NCBI GenBank assembly: GCA_016716635.1
Contig: JADJVZ010000013.1
Coordinates: 558,001 to 622,000, forward strand
Reading direction: 5' to 3'
DNA length: 64,000 bases
Source: Micropruina sp.
GTDB lineage: Bacteria; Actinomycetota; Actinomycetes; Propionibacteriales; Propionibacteriaceae
Positions within the stretch are counted from its first letter, which is position 1. The number at the start of each line of letters is the position of its first letter. Of this stretch, positions 51,132 to 60,766 are shown piece after piece. The notes under the pieces were generated by a model. That model saw only the letters and a program-made list of their open reading frames with translations, was not told the origin of the DNA and ran no database searches. The translations under genes and the position numbers were made by a program.

Positions 51132-51887
51132 CTAGAAGTCGTCGACGGGCGAAACGATGATCAAATGCGTGGTGCCGATACCGATGCGGGAACCTTCAGA
51201 AAGGGCTGCGGCGCGCACGCGCTGACCGTCGACCACGATCCCATTGGTGGACCCGAGATCTTCGATGGTCAACTGGGGGTTGGCCTGGCTGCCGAGCACG
51301 TTGATCCGAGCGTGGCGGCGCGAGATGCCGGGGTCGTTGATCCGCAGATCGGCGTCTGTTCCGCGTCCGATCACCAAGCCGGGAGGCGCGAGCGGATGCC
51401 GGACGCCATTCACCTCAACGCACAATCCGACCCGTCGGGCGTCGCTCGGCAGGATGTCGCCGTCGGCGACCGGTGTGGTGACCGGCTGCGCGGCCTGGAC
51501 CGCTGCCCCCTGCACGCCCGCTACGGCCGCTGAGCGCACCTCGAAGCGGCCGGTGTTGAGTGTGGTGTTGAGCTGGTAGTCGATGCTCACCGGACCGTTG
51601 AAGACGTAGCCCGACTCTGTGGCGTAGTCGCGCAGCTGCGGAATGATCTCGGCGTTGAGGGTGCGGCTGTAAGGCGTGAGCTTGTCGTAGTCGTGCTGGC
51701 CCAGCCAGACGGTGAACTCGTTCGGGACCAGTTTGCGCTCCCGGTCGAGGATGTTGGCCTCGGCGTCCAGTTCGCGCTGCAGGCGCGCGGTGATCTCCAC
51801 CGGCTGGACGTCTCCCTTAAAGGCGCGTGAGAACACCCCGTTGACGGCACCCTCGAGCTTCTTCTCGACTTTGTCGAAGACTCCCAT
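51132..51887 (-). CDS. fhaA: FHA-domain protein FhaA with DUF3662 domain
   Basis: The 251-aa protein has an N-terminal DUF3662 domain (MGVFDKVEKKLEGAVNGVFS, then VQPVEITARLQRELDAEANI) and a C-terminal FHA domain (LVIGRGTDADLRINDPGISR, RHARINV, DLGSTNGIVVDG). It binds phosphorylated partners (MviN/PbpA-type regulation in mycobacteria). ATG 51887, preceded by GGAAGGAGG, is chosen over ATG 51947. First gene of the division operon. Confidence 0.93.
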   Translation of the reverse strand: MGVFDKVEKKLEGAVNGVFSRAFKGDVQPVEITARLQRELDAEANILDRERKLVPNEFTVWLGQHDYDKLTPYSRTLNAEIIPQLRDYATESGYVFNGPVSIDYQLNTTLNTGRFEVRSAAVAGVQGAAVQAAQPVTTPVADGDILPSDARRVGLCVEVNGVRHPLAPPGLVIGRGTDADLRINDPGISRRHARINVLGSQANPQLTIEDLGSTNGIVVDGQRVRAAALSEGSRIGIGTTHLIIVSPVDDF

Positions 51888-51999
51888 GTGCCTCCTTCCA
51901 GCGTGGCGACCCACCCAGACTACTGAACCGCCACGAACCGCGCCCAAATCTGAACACTGAACCCGCCGAACCGGGCGCCGGGTCTCAACGCCAACTTTC

Positions 52000-52038
52000 G
52001 TGTTGATTTACTCGGCACCGTGCCGGGTAAATCAACAC
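52000..52038. promoter_or_regulatory. 39-bp near-perfect palindrome between fhaA and tRNA-Leu
   Basis: GTGTTGATTTACTCGGCAC at 52000-52018, a single C, and GTGCCGGGTAAATCAACAC at 52020-52038 pair with one G-T wobble. It lies between the divergent fhaA and tRNA-Leu promoters. It could be a regulatory site or a terminator-like repeat; no regulator is identified. Confidence 0.7.
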
Positions 52039-52148
52039 GCAAACCGCGCGAGGGTCCGAGCGGGCACCTGATCGGTCGAGCCAGCCGCCCGATGCTGAGG
52101 CCCCCTGGGCCTTGTGGTAGCCTTTCCGGGCTGGCCCGCGAGGGTCAT

Positions 52149-52231
52149 GCGCGAGTGGCGGAATGGCAGACGCGCACGGTTCAGGTCCGTGTGTCCGAAA
52201 GGACGTGGAGGTTCAACTCCTCTCTCGCGCA
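52149..52231 (+). tRNA. tRNA-Leu (anticodon CAG)
   Basis: The acceptor stem GCGCGAG pairs with CTCGCGC (52224-52230), the anticodon stem CACGG/CCGTG encloses loop TTCAGGT, giving anticodon CAG for leucine CUG codons, and the long variable arm (TGTCCGAAAGGACG) is typical of class II tRNAs. The T-loop GGTTCAACTCC is present; CCA is not encoded. A tyrosine integrase follows, so this gene is the probable attachment site of the island to its right. Confidence 0.95.
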
Positions 52232-52337
52232 CAACGATGTATGGTCCCCTGACTACATCAAATCCCCTCTGACAAGGACTTCGGTCCTTCTCAGTTGTGG
52301 ACTCCCATGGACACGGATGGCCTTCAGAGGCCTCCCA

Positions 52338-52378
52338 TTCCCCACGTATTCCCCACGGTTCCCCACGTATTCCCCACG
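52338..52378 (+). repeat. Direct repeats of TTCCCCACG, candidate integrase arm sites
   Basis: TTCCCCACGTATTCCCCACG occurs at 52338-52357 and again at 52359-52378, and an inverted copy of the TTCCCCACG core (CGTGGGGAACG) lies at 52389-52399. Between tRNA-Leu and the integrase start, these are in the position of integrase arm-binding sites. Confidence 0.6.
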
Positions 52379-52470
52379 ACATCCGGGGCGTGGGGAACGT
52401 CGTCGGCGTCGCCCACTGTCCACCCGACCGTCCTTGAGCCCGTTACGGAGCGTGACGGGAGGGGCGCACC

Positions 52471-53601
52471 ATGGGTAGACCACGGGCCAAGGTCAAGCGC
52501 GGCTTCGGTGAGGTCGGCCAGTTGCCGAGCGGGCGGTACCGGGCGCGCTACACCGGCCCCGACGGGAGCCGGCACAGCGCTCCGATCACCTTCGTCGCCC
52601 GGATCGACGCCGAAGGGTGGCTGGTCGACCAGGAACGGATGATCAGCCGCGGCGAGTGGGAGCCGCCGGCCCGTCAGGTCCGGGAGGTTCAGGAGGCGCC
52701 CCTGCTGCTGGGTGAGTACGCCGCTACCGTGGTGGGCCGCCGGCGGATTCGACCCGGCACGGCGGCGCTGTACGCGAAGCTGCTCCGGTTGACCATCCTT
52801 CCGGCGTTCGCCAAGCGTCCCCTGGGCGAGATCACCGCCGCGGAGATCTCCACCTGGTACGCCGGGATGCGGTCGACGCCCACCCAACAGGCCAACGCCT
52901 ACGGGCTGCTCAAGTCGATCTTCAAGGAGGCCGTCGAGGAGCGGCTCGTGGAGGTGAGCCCCTGCCGGGTGAAGGCGGGCACCCAGAAGGAGCGCGCGCG
53001 TGAGATCGAGGTGCTCACGGTCGACCAGCTCAACCGCTACCTGGCTGCCGTGCCCGAGGCGCGGCGGGTGCCCCTCCTGCTGGCCGGGTGGTGCGGTCTG
53101 CGATCCGGCGAGGTCCGCGGGCTTCGGGTGCGTGACCTGGATCTGGACCTCGGCCTGGTCCACGTGCGTCAGGCCGTCGTGCGACTCAACGGGCAGCTCC
53201 TGATCGGTCCGCCCAAGACGGACGCAGGGGTCAGGTCCGTGTCAATCCCCCCACACCTCTTGCCGGCGTTGAGGGAGTGGGCGGCGCGCCAGCCGGTGCG
53301 TGAGCGGGAGGCGTTGCTGTTCCCGGCCGGCGACGGACACTCGCCGCTCAACGACAGCGTGCTCCGGGTCGCCCACAACAAGGGCAAGGCGGCCATCGAC
53401 ATGCCCGGCTTGACGGTGCACGGGCTGCGTCACACCAGCGCGACGCTGGCCGCGCAGTTGGGAGCCACCCTCGCGGAACTCCAGGCGCGGATCGGGCACA
53501 GCACGCCGAACATGGCCATGCGCTACCAGCACGTCGCCGCCGAACGCGACGCCCAGCTGGCCGCCCGCATGTCAGCGTTCGCGACAGGCCGATCCGGTTG
53601 A
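52471..53601 (+). CDS. Tyrosine recombinase/integrase
   Basis: The 376-aa enzyme has an N-terminal DNA-binding domain, a core-binding SAM-like domain (GTAALYAKLLRLTILPAF, LKSIFKEAVEERLVEVSP) and a catalytic domain with R in CGLRSGEVRGL, K in PPKTDAGVRSV, HxxR in HGLRHTSATLAA, and H/Y in IGHSTPNMAMRYQHV. It integrates/excises DNA at the tRNA-Leu site, 239 bp downstream of the tRNA. It marks the left end of an island running to the right window edge. Confidence 0.95.
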   Translation: MGRPRAKVKRGFGEVGQLPSGRYRARYTGPDGSRHSAPITFVARIDAEGWLVDQERMISRGEWEPPARQVREVQEAPLLLGEYAATVVGRRRIRPGTAALYAKLLRLTILPAFAKRPLGEITAAEISTWYAGMRSTPTQQANAYGLLKSIFKEAVEERLVEVSPCRVKAGTQKERAREIEVLTVDQLNRYLAAVPEARRVPLLLAGWCGLRSGEVRGLRVRDLDLDLGLVHVRQAVVRLNGQLLIGPPKTDAGVRSVSIPPHLLPALREWAARQPVREREALLFPAGDGHSPLNDSVLRVAHNKGKAAIDMPGLTVHGLRHTSATLAAQLGATLAELQARIGHSTPNMAMRYQHVAAERDAQLAARMSAFATGRSG

Positions 53602-53772
53602 CTCGCTTCGGCAGTGGCTGGCGGTCGTCTGGGCCCGTGCCTGTTCGCCGTCGGCTCGTTCGGGAGCGGGCGGCAGGTACACCGCACCTGCGGCTCGAGT
53701 CATCGGCGGATTCCCCATGCCTCCGCAGGGACCCCAGGCGGGCGTCGCCCCGGTTCAGGAAACCTTCCGGGG

Positions 53773-54687
53773 TCACGCATGAGTGACGTGTTCTGAATCG
53801 TTGTGGGTTGGTGGCTCGAGTTGGAAGGTGGAGTGCTCGACACTCACGTCGAAGTGGTCGGCCACACACGCTTGGAGATCAGTCAACATCTGGGCGGCGT
53901 GGCCGTCGGCGAAGCAGGCCTCCTCGACCACGACGTGGGCGGTGAGGACCGGCAGACCGGTGGCGATGGTGGAAGCGTGCAGGTCGTGCACCCCCACCAC
54001 GTGCGGCACCTCCAGGATGTGACGACGGACCTCATCAAGGTTCAACCCCGGAGGGGTGGACTCCAGCAGGATGCTCCCCGCCTCCCGCAGGATGGTGATC
54101 GCCCGCGGCACGATCAGGGCGGCGATCAGCATGCCGGCGAGCGCGTCGATCCGGGTCCACCCTGTCAGTGTGATCACGACCGCGCTGACGATCACCGCGA
54201 CCGATCCGAGGGCGTCGTTGACGACCTCAAGGAAGGCGGCGCGCATGTTGAGGTTCGCACCGCGGCCCGAGCTGAGTACCAGCATCGAGACGATGTTGCC
54301 GACCAGACCGACGATGCCGAACACCAGCAGCCCGCCGGCGGTGACCTCCGGGGGCGTCCACAGGCGCCGAACACCCTCGGCGAACGCGTACACCCCGACA
54401 CCGAGCAGGACCGCGGCTTGGGCTCCGGCGGCCAGCACTTCGGAGCGACGCCAGCCCCAGGTGCGTTCGGGGGTGGGTGGACGAAGGGCGAGGTTTGCGG
54501 CGATGAGCGCCATCAGCAGGCCCGAGGCGTCGGTGAGCATGTGGCCGGCGTCGACCAACAGTGCGAGGCTGTTGGTCCACCACGCGCCGATGACTTCGGC
54601 GACCAGGATGGTGGCGGTGATCCCGAATGCGATCGCCAGCTTCCTGCGGTGGGTGCCCTGTGGCGCGTGGTCGTGGCCCGTGCTCAC
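53773..54687 (-). CDS. Cation diffusion facilitator (CDF) metal exporter
   Basis: The 304-aa protein has six membrane helices with metal-site residues in SLALLVDAGHMLTDASGLLM and NDALGSVAVIVSAVV (H/D pairs), and a C-terminal ferredoxin-like domain (VVGVHDLHASTIATGLPVLT). An N-terminal His-rich HDHAP segment is present. CzcD-type proteins export Zn/Cd/Co ions using the proton gradient. Its ATG overlaps the cadA stop by 4 bp; third gene of a metal-efflux operon. Confidence 0.93.
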   Translation of the reverse strand: MSTGHDHAPQGTHRRKLAIAFGITATILVAEVIGAWWTNSLALLVDAGHMLTDASGLLMALIAANLALRPPTPERTWGWRRSEVLAAGAQAAVLLGVGVYAFAEGVRRLWTPPEVTAGGLLVFGIVGLVGNIVSMLVLSSGRGANLNMRAAFLEVVNDALGSVAVIVSAVVITLTGWTRIDALAGMLIAALIVPRAITILREAGSILLESTPPGLNLDEVRRHILEVPHVVGVHDLHASTIATGLPVLTAHVVVEEACFADGHAAQMLTDLQACVADHFDVSVEHSTFQLEPPTHNDSEHVTHA

Positions 54688-56701
54688 GCTATCGCTCCTT
54701 GCAGGGCGGGCCTGTCGGCCAATGCGGTGAGGGTGGGCAGGTGGGTGGTGCGGCCCGCGCGGACACCGTTGGCGATCACGAACACCTCGGCCACCTCGTG
54801 AACCAGCACCACGGCCGCCAACCCCAGGACGCCGAACAGGGCGAGCGGGATCAGGACCGCGATCAACGCGATCGACAGGACCACGTTCTGCAGCATGATC
54901 CGGCGCGTGTAGCGGGCGTGATCGAACGCGTGCGGCAGGAGGCGCAGGTCGTCGCCCATCAGGGCGACGTCGGCGGTTTCGATGGCGACGTCGGTGCCCA
55001 TGGCGCCCATGGCCACGCCCAGGTCGGCGCTGGCCAACGCGGGGGCGTCGTTGACGCCGTCGCCGACCATCGCGGTGACCTGGCCCCTTTCCCGCAGCCT
55101 GTGGATGATGGTCGACTTGTCCTCGGGTCGCAGGTCGGCGTGCACGTCGGTGATCCCGGCCTCGGCGGCGAGGGCTCGGGCGGTGGTGGGGTTGTCCCCG
55201 GTGAGCATCGCGACGGCATAACCGTGGGAGCGGAAGTGGGCGACGACATGGGCGGCTTCGGGGCGGAGTTCGTCGCGGACTGCGATCGCGGCGGTGGTCT
55301 GCCCGTCGACCTCGACGAGGACGGCGGTGGCCCCGGCTTGTTGCATCCGGTCAATGTCGCCGGCGAGTGGGCCTGCCTCGATCCATCCGGGACGCCCCAA
55401 CCGTAGGCTGTGCCCGTCCAGGGGTTCCGATCAGTCCGGCGCCGACGGCCGCCTGCACGTCGTCGGCGGTCGTGGCGGTTCCGGCCGCGGCGAGGATGGC
55501 TTTGGCGAGGGGGTGCTCGCTGCGTGCCCTCCAGCGCGGCGGCCCAAGCGAGCACCTGCTCGCGGGTGTGCGGGCCGGTGGTTGTCACCTCGATGACGAC
55601 GGGTTGGTTGCGGGTGAGGGTTCCGGTCTTGTCCAGGGCGACGGTGCGGACCTTGCCGAGGACCTCCATCGCGGCGCCGCCCTTGACGAGGATGCCGCGC
55701 CGGCTGGCCGCCCCGATGGATGCCACGACGGTGACCGGCACCGAGATGGCCAGGGCGCACGGGGACGCGGCGACCACCATGACCAGCGCTCGTTGCAGCC
55801 ACAGGCCGGGGTCGCCCACGGCGAAGCCGGCGACCACAGTCAAGGCCGCTGCAAGGAGGATCCCCGGTACCAACGGTTTCGCGATCCTGTCGGCGAGCCG
55901 TTGGGTGGCCCCGCGCCGGGACGACTCGGCCTCGACGATGTGCACGATCCGGGCCAGCGAGTTGTTGTCCGCGGTTGAGGTCACCTCCACCTCGAGGATG
56001 CCGGTGCCGTTGATCGCACCGGCGTAGACCTCGTTGGAGGGGCCGACCTCGATCGGCATGGATTCGCCGGTGATCGCCGAGGTGTCCAAGGCTGTCCGTC
56101 CGGTGCGGATGACGCCGTCGGTGGCGAGCCGTTCGCCCGGCTTGACGACCATCAGGTCGCCCAGGATGAGCTCGTCGGGATCGACGACAACCTCGTCGCC
56201 GTCGCGCAGCACGGTGGCCTGGCGTGGGACCAGGTCGAGCAGGGCGCGCAGGCTGTGCCGGGTCTTGGCCAGCGAGTAGTCCTCCAGGCCTTCGCTGAGG
56301 GAGAACAGGAACGCCAGGGTCGCGGCTTCCTCGACCTGGCCCAGGAGGGTGGCGCCCACGGCGCCGATGGTCATCAGTAGACCCACTCCCAGCTTGCCCT
56401 TGGCGAGCTTCTTCAACGCACCCGGTACGAACGTCGACCCGCCGACCAGCAACGCCACCCCGCTGAGGACGAGCCCGACCGTCTCCCATCCGGCCAGGCC
56501 GGCCAGGAAACCGGCCAGCAGCAGTGCGCCGGACACCAACCCGAGCTGGATGTCACGAACCTGCCACAGGTGCTCCACCGCATCGTCGTCGTCATCCTCG
56601 TGGTGTTCAACATCGTCGAGCACGTCCCGATCCGCCAGCGCGTCGTCAGCCTCCTGGGTGTCGACGGGTGTCTTTCGCCCGGACGTGTCGTGCTGGCTCA
56701 T
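54684..56701 (-). pseudogene. cadA: CadA/ZntA-type heavy-metal P1B ATPase, frame broken twice
   Basis: The first frame (start 56701) carries six helices, an acidic N-terminus, the CPx transmembrane motif ASPCALAISVPV and the phosphorylation site ALDKTGTLTRNQPVV. The second frame (54684-55400) carries GDGVNDAPALASADLGVAMG and the C-terminal helices with HEVAEVFVIANG. Between them, deleting one base in CCC at 55527-55529 gives LEARSEHPLAKAIL, and one in GGGG at 55421-55424 gives GTLDGHSLRLGRPGWIEAG. Both are homopolymer indels. The joined protein is about 670 aa and exports Cd/Zn/Pb. Confidence 0.82.
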
Positions 56702-57123
56702 CGCGTGCCTCCCATGCTGGCGTGGGTCTTCAACTCATCTGGTGTCGGGTTCCCGACTGTCCCCACGCCGTAGTTGGGACACAGCGCCACCGCATAGCCG
56801 GTGCTGGCCAGCAGCTGCTCGGCGGCCGCCAGGACCGCCAGCAGTTGTGGCGCGCAGGTCAGCGAGAACAACGACGCCCGCCCCTCGGGCCGCGACGACA
56901 CCAGGCCGCACTCGCGCAGGCAGGCCAAGTGTGCGCTCACCGTCGACTGCGCCAGCCCCAAGTGCTCGGTCAGGTCCCGCACCCGGTGCTCGCCCAAGGT
57001 CAGGTGCTGCAGGATCGCCAGCCGGGAAGGGTCAGATAGCCCGTGGAACAACGCTGCCGCGACGCTGAGGCCCCCTTGGGCCTCGGTCACCGTACAGCCC
57101 GAACCAGTCGATGTGATCGTCAT
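56698..57123 (-). CDS. CmtR-like ArsR/SmtB metalloregulator
   Basis: The 141-aa protein has the winged helix (VRDLTEHLGLAQSTVSAHLA) with the Cys-x3-Cys pair CLRECGLV, and another Cys in ALCPNYG, the layout of the Cd/Pb sensor CmtR. It represses the downstream ATPase and CDF genes until metal binds (inference). ATG 57123 is chosen; ATG 57141 is possible. Its stop overlaps cadA by 4 bp. Confidence 0.88.
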   Translation of the reverse strand: MTITSTGSGCTVTEAQGGLSVAAALFHGLSDPSRLAILQHLTLGEHRVRDLTEHLGLAQSTVSAHLACLRECGLVSSRPEGRASLFSLTCAPQLLAVLAAAEQLLASTGYAVALCPNYGVGTVGNPTPDELKTHASMGGTR

Positions 57124-57241
57124 GCGACGATGATAGCGCATGGCGGGTTGGAAGTGGGATCGGTCGCACTCGACCGTATGATGGGGCCGCTAGCTTGTTC
57201 GAAAGGCAGGTCCTCCGCTGAGACGGTTACAGGGCGTCGGG

Positions 57242-57727
57242 GTGGTGGCCGGGCGCGTGGTGCCACTGGCGCTGCTCGCGCTGGCCGCCTCGTCGGTGCT
57301 GCCTCGGATCGAGATGGGATCGGGCCCCGATATGGCCTGTGTCAGCCTGCCGTCCGGGTTGTCCTGGCTAGGGCTGCACCTGGACCTGGTCCGCGAGAAC
57401 CAGGCGTGCGCAAGCGGCATGGTCGACGCTGCGCAGGCCGTGGTGCATGCCAACCACTTGGTCCTAGCCCTCTGTCTGTCCACGTTGGGGTTGGCCCTGC
57501 TCGGACTGCTGAACGTTGTCGGCCTCGGTGTGGCGTTCCGGGTGCTGTTGCGCCGTGCCCGCGCCTGGCTGAGCCGACATACCCGCGTGGCACGATCCAC
57601 GCTGTCGGTGCCAGTCAGTCCCCGAGCCCCGCGGCTTGGCGCGCCCCGGGTTCCAGACCTTCGTCGCGTGGCCTCGCGGCGAGCGCTCAGCCGGCGGGGT
57701 CCGCCCAGGCTTCTTCTGCTGGGCTGA
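57242..57727 (+). CDS. Small membrane protein of unknown function beside dsbA
   Basis: The 161-aa product has an N-terminal hydrophobic segment (VVPLALLALAASSVLP), a Cys pair spread over the lumenal/exterior loop (DMACVSLPSG, QACASGM), another membrane helix (LVLALCLSTLGLALLGLLNV) and a basic tail. GTG 57242 starts it; GTG 57239 is equivalent. It is divergent from cmtR and precedes the thiol-oxidising genes, suggesting a membrane partner. Not recognised. Confidence 0.5.
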   Translation: MVAGRVVPLALLALAASSVLPRIEMGSGPDMACVSLPSGLSWLGLHLDLVRENQACASGMVDAAQAVVHANHLVLALCLSTLGLALLGLLNVVGLGVAFRVLLRRARAWLSRHTRVARSTLSVPVSPRAPRLGAPRVPDLRRVASRRALSRRGPPRLLLLG

Positions 57728-57892
57728 CTGCCACCATCGGCCGCCGTCACGGGCGAGCCGGTGAGCGACTGCACGCGGTTCGAGGGCCTCCCTGGTGGAG
57801 GCCGTCCCTCCCCGCTGCCTTGGTGTCAGCGCGTCCAGCACCGGTCCCCGGGCGACCGCGCCCTCACCCAAGCCAATCGAAAGCTGACACCC

Positions 57893-58684
57893 ATGCCCAA
57901 GACCACTCCGCCCCCTGCGTCCACCCCTCCGTCCGGAAGCCGCCGCCAGCAACTGGCCGCCCAACAGGCCCAGGCTGCCCGAGAGCAACGCATCCGCCGA
58001 CGCGTCACCATCATCCTGGTGGCCACGGTGGCCGCCACTCTGATCGGCGTCCTGGTCTGGGTCGGGGTACTCGCCCAGACCCCGAAGCCCGGCACCCCAA
58101 CCCCGGGGACCGTCACAGCCAACGCCGCTGCTGCGGGCAGTGATGCCTGGACCATCACGGTTGGCCAAACCGGCGCGCCGGTGAGAGTGAGCGTGTACCA
58201 GGACTACATGTGCCCCTTCTGCGGCCGCTTCGACGCCACCAACGGCGACGAACTCAACCGTCTGGTGGCCGAGGGCACCATCCAGCTCGAGATCCACCCC
58301 ATGTCCTTCCTCGACCGGGCCTCCAACGGCACCCGCTATTCCACACGCGCGGCCAACGCGTTCGTCACCGCCGCCAAGGCCGACCCCGACAGCGCGATGG
58401 CCTTCAACGACGCGCTCTTCGCCAACCAGCCCACCGAGGGTGGCAACGGACTCACCGACGACCAAATCGCCACGTTGGCGACCGCCGCCGGGGTGGACCC
58501 AAACGTGGTCGCCGGCTTCAAGCAGCAGGCCAACACCAGCTGGGTCGACCAGGGCACCAAGGCCGACTTCGCCTCCGGCATCACCGGCACCCCCACCGTT
58601 CTCATCGACGGCAAGCCCTTCAAGGGCGACCTGTACTCCGTCGGGCCCCTCACCACCGCGATCAAGGCCGCCGCGAATGACTGA
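57893..58684 (+). CDS. DsbA-type thioredoxin-fold protein (membrane-anchored)
   Basis: The 263-aa protein has an N-terminal Pro/Gln-rich cytoplasmic part, a membrane helix (VTIILVATVAATLIGVLVWV) and an extracellular thioredoxin-fold domain with active-site CPFC (YMCPFCGRFD) and cis-Pro (GTPTVLIDG). It oxidises cysteines in exported proteins. ATG 57893 gives a compact tail. The gene overlaps the VKOR gene by 8 bp, so electrons pass to VKOR. Confidence 0.9.
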   Translation: MPKTTPPPASTPPSGSRRQQLAAQQAQAAREQRIRRRVTIILVATVAATLIGVLVWVGVLAQTPKPGTPTPGTVTANAAAAGSDAWTITVGQTGAPVRVSVYQDYMCPFCGRFDATNGDELNRLVAEGTIQLEIHPMSFLDRASNGTRYSTRAANAFVTAAKADPDSAMAFNDALFANQPTEGGNGLTDDQIATLATAAGVDPNVVAGFKQQANTSWVDQGTKADFASGITGTPTVLIDGKPFKGDLYSVGPLTTAIKAAAND

Positions 58685-59297
58685 GCTGATGGAACGCTGG
58701 CATCGGCTGCGGCAGGCCGACACCTGGACCTTCGCCACCATGTTGTTCTCGGCAGCCCTGAGCCTGACCGCCTCCTTCGTGCTGTCCGTGGACGCAGTCG
58801 CCCTGGCCGCCAATCCCGACGTCAACCTCTCCTGCAACATCAACGCCACCATCAGCTGCGGCACCGTCGGCCAGTCCTGGCAGGCCAGCGTCTTCGGATT
58901 TCCCAACGCCTTCCTCGGACTCATCGCCGAACCAGTCGTGATCACCATCGCCCTCGCCAGCCTGGCCAGTGTCCGGTTCCCCAGATGGTTCATGTTCGCC
59001 GCGCAAGTCGTCTACACCCTCGGATTCCTCTTCGCCTACTGGCTGTTCTATGAAGCCATGTTCAACATCGGAGCACTCTGCCCCTGGTGCCTGCTCGTCA
59101 CGCTGTCCACCACCTTGGTGTTCGCCTCCCTCACGCGGCACAACATCCGCCACGACAACCTGTACCTACCCCCACGGGCACAAGCCGCGCTGCTTGCGGC
59201 GCAGCGGATGGCGCTGGACGCCCTCGTCGTGTGGCTGTGGCTCACCTTCATCGTCGCCGCCATCGTGCTGCGATACGGCACCAGCCTGTTCGCCTGA
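58677..59297 (+). CDS. VKOR-family protein (disulfide-bond generating)
   Basis: The 206-aa protein has four or five membrane helices and the VKOR cysteines: CxxC in ALCPWCLLV and the loop pair in LSCNINATISCGTVG. It reoxidises DsbA using quinones, as in mycobacterial VKOR-DsbA pairs. ATG 58677 overlaps the DsbA stop. Confidence 0.92.
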   Translation: MTELMERWHRLRQADTWTFATMLFSAALSLTASFVLSVDAVALAANPDVNLSCNINATISCGTVGQSWQASVFGFPNAFLGLIAEPVVITIALASLASVRFPRWFMFAAQVVYTLGFLFAYWLFYEAMFNIGALCPWCLLVTLSTTLVFASLTRHNIRHDNLYLPPRAQAALLAAQRMALDALVVWLWLTFIVAAIVLRYGTSLFA

Positions 59298-59613
59298 CCA
59301 CCGGGCTCAGGCGACCCAATCTCCCGACGAGATCGCCGACCCGTCAAGAACGCCGACAAACCCATCGGTCGCGTCTGCCCGCTTGAAACAGAAATGGGCG
59401 TTCGTGGGCCTCGCCAGCGCATCCCGAGCCCCCTCGACACGGACCAATATCCCCTACGCGTCACCATTCAGTCATCCCAGTTCGCGGCGTGTAAAGGTTC
59501 CCGTCCGGCGAGGTACAGAACACGATCGACCACCAGGGGCGAATGAGTTGGCCCGCGCCTTGATCTGGGCCACCCCCCCCCACACGGCAGCCATTGGCTT
59601 CGAGGGGCGAGCG
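59298..59613. other. Intergenic, no gene seen
   Basis: Between the VKOR gene and the helix-turn-helix gene (both read away or into it) there is no supported ORF. A C-rich tract (ACCCCCCCCCAC at about 59570-59581) is the only notable sequence. Confidence 0.5.
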
Positions 59614-59844
59614 CTACGGCGCCCGTCGCGCCTGCCGGCGTCGCGTAGAACTGAACTCCGACCCGGGGGTCCACTGCGGGTACCGGCTGAACATGGCGTC
59701 GACGTCGTCCGGGTCCAGCCTGAGGATGCGGCCGCACCGGTACACGGGCAGGACGCCCTCGGCGATTCGCCGGCGGATGGTCTTCACGCTGACCCCGATG
59801 CGGGCAGCGGCCGTGGGCAACGACTCGTAGGTCCGTATGGTCAT
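59614..59844 (-). CDS. Excisionase-like helix-turn-helix protein
   Basis: The 76-aa product has a MerR/Xis-type helix-turn-helix (LPTAAARIGVSVKTIRRRIA, then GVLPVYRCGRILRLDPDD). Small proteins of this type direct excision of integrated elements. AAGGGA 7 nt before ATG 59844 supports the start; an upstream read-through frame extends to 60117. It fits an integrase-bearing island. Confidence 0.8.
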   Translation of the reverse strand: MTIRTYESLPTAAARIGVSVKTIRRRIAEGVLPVYRCGRILRLDPDDVDAMFSRYPQWTPGSEFSSTRRRQARRAP

Positions 59845-60231
59845 GGCACTGTCCCTTCCCGGGCCCTGGCGGGGCCTCAAGGACACAAGACCGGTTCGAC
59901 GTACTCCAGGCCGCAGCCCCCGGACCGGTCTCCCAGTGACTCCCCGGGTCGCTTCCGGGGCGAGCGGCGAGCAGTCATCCCTTGTGGAGGCGGGGTTGCG
60001 CGGCCCACGAGGCCCCAACGAGATCAAGAGCAAGGTAAGGCCGTTCTTGTGCCGGACGGCCGGCCCGGTGACCCTGCCCAACAATCGCCGTGTCGCTGGG
60101 CACGGCCTCAGGCGCACGTCACGCCTTGTGGGCCAGGAGTTAGGCCGTTTGCACCAAGGAGTTGGCGACGTCCGTAACCCAACTCGCGCAGTGGGCTTCG
60201 CGTTCGATCACCGGACTGCCACCGCCGCCCT
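59845..60231. other. Intergenic, no supported gene
   Basis: Open frames exist on both strands but are basic and low-complexity, and none has a ribosome site. Nothing else is recognised between the excisionase-like and winged-helix genes. Confidence 0.45.
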
Positions 60232-60588
60232 TCAATCCGACGTGGTTGGGGTCTCGACGGAGGGTGTGGTGGCCTGGATGAGCGCCCGTAGGTCAGCGTG
60301 GAGCTTCGCGTGGTTGAGCGTCCAGTGCGTGCGCCGGCGTCGGCGGTCATCGCGGGGAACGTCGCCGGTGACGTAGCCGTGGTCTTCGAGCTCGTTGAGG
60401 TTGCGCGCGATCGTGGTAGCCGCCACGCCCTCACCGAGCGAGGCGACGAGGTCCGGGGTACTGAGGGTGCCGCCGTGCTCAGTCAGCGCGACCACGATGG
60501 CGAGCTTGACGCGGTTCATGCCCATGCCGACCAACGCGTCCAACCTCGACGGGGAGCGGGGCGTCGGAGTAGGCAGGCACGCGCCCAT
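60232..60588 (-). CDS. Winged-helix DNA-binding regulator
   Basis: The 118-aa protein has a MarR/ArsR-like winged helix (RVKLAIVVALTEHGGTLSTP, LGEGVAATTIARNLNELEDH, then RRRRRTHWTLN wing). ATG 60588; TTG 60633 also possible. A dyad lies immediately upstream at 60635-60655. Targets probably are the adjacent island genes; not established. Confidence 0.78.
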   Translation of the reverse strand: MGACLPTPTPRSPSRLDALVGMGMNRVKLAIVVALTEHGGTLSTPDLVASLGEGVAATTIARNLNELEDHGYVTGDVPRDDRRRRRTHWTLNHAKLHADLRALIQATTPSVETPTTSD

Positions 60589-60634
60589 TGTTTCAGTGGT
60601 CCGCGGCAAGGGGAGACGAGACACGATGAGCAAT

Positions 60635-60655
60635 CTATACCGCTAAACGGTGTAG
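60635..60655. promoter_or_regulatory. Dyad operator for the winged-helix gene
   Basis: CTATACCG at 60635-60642 and CGGTGTAG at 60648-60655 (one mismatch, 5-nt spacer) lie directly upstream of the winged-helix start. Probable autoregulatory operator. Confidence 0.5.
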
Positions 60656-60766
60656 ATGTGCTAGCGTGACACGCGGAGGGGCGAAGCCCGAAATCCGCAA
60701 GATCGCCGAGATCCATGCTTAGCCTTCCCGTACAAGGTCCACCCCCTGGAGAGCTTGGAGCCAGAG

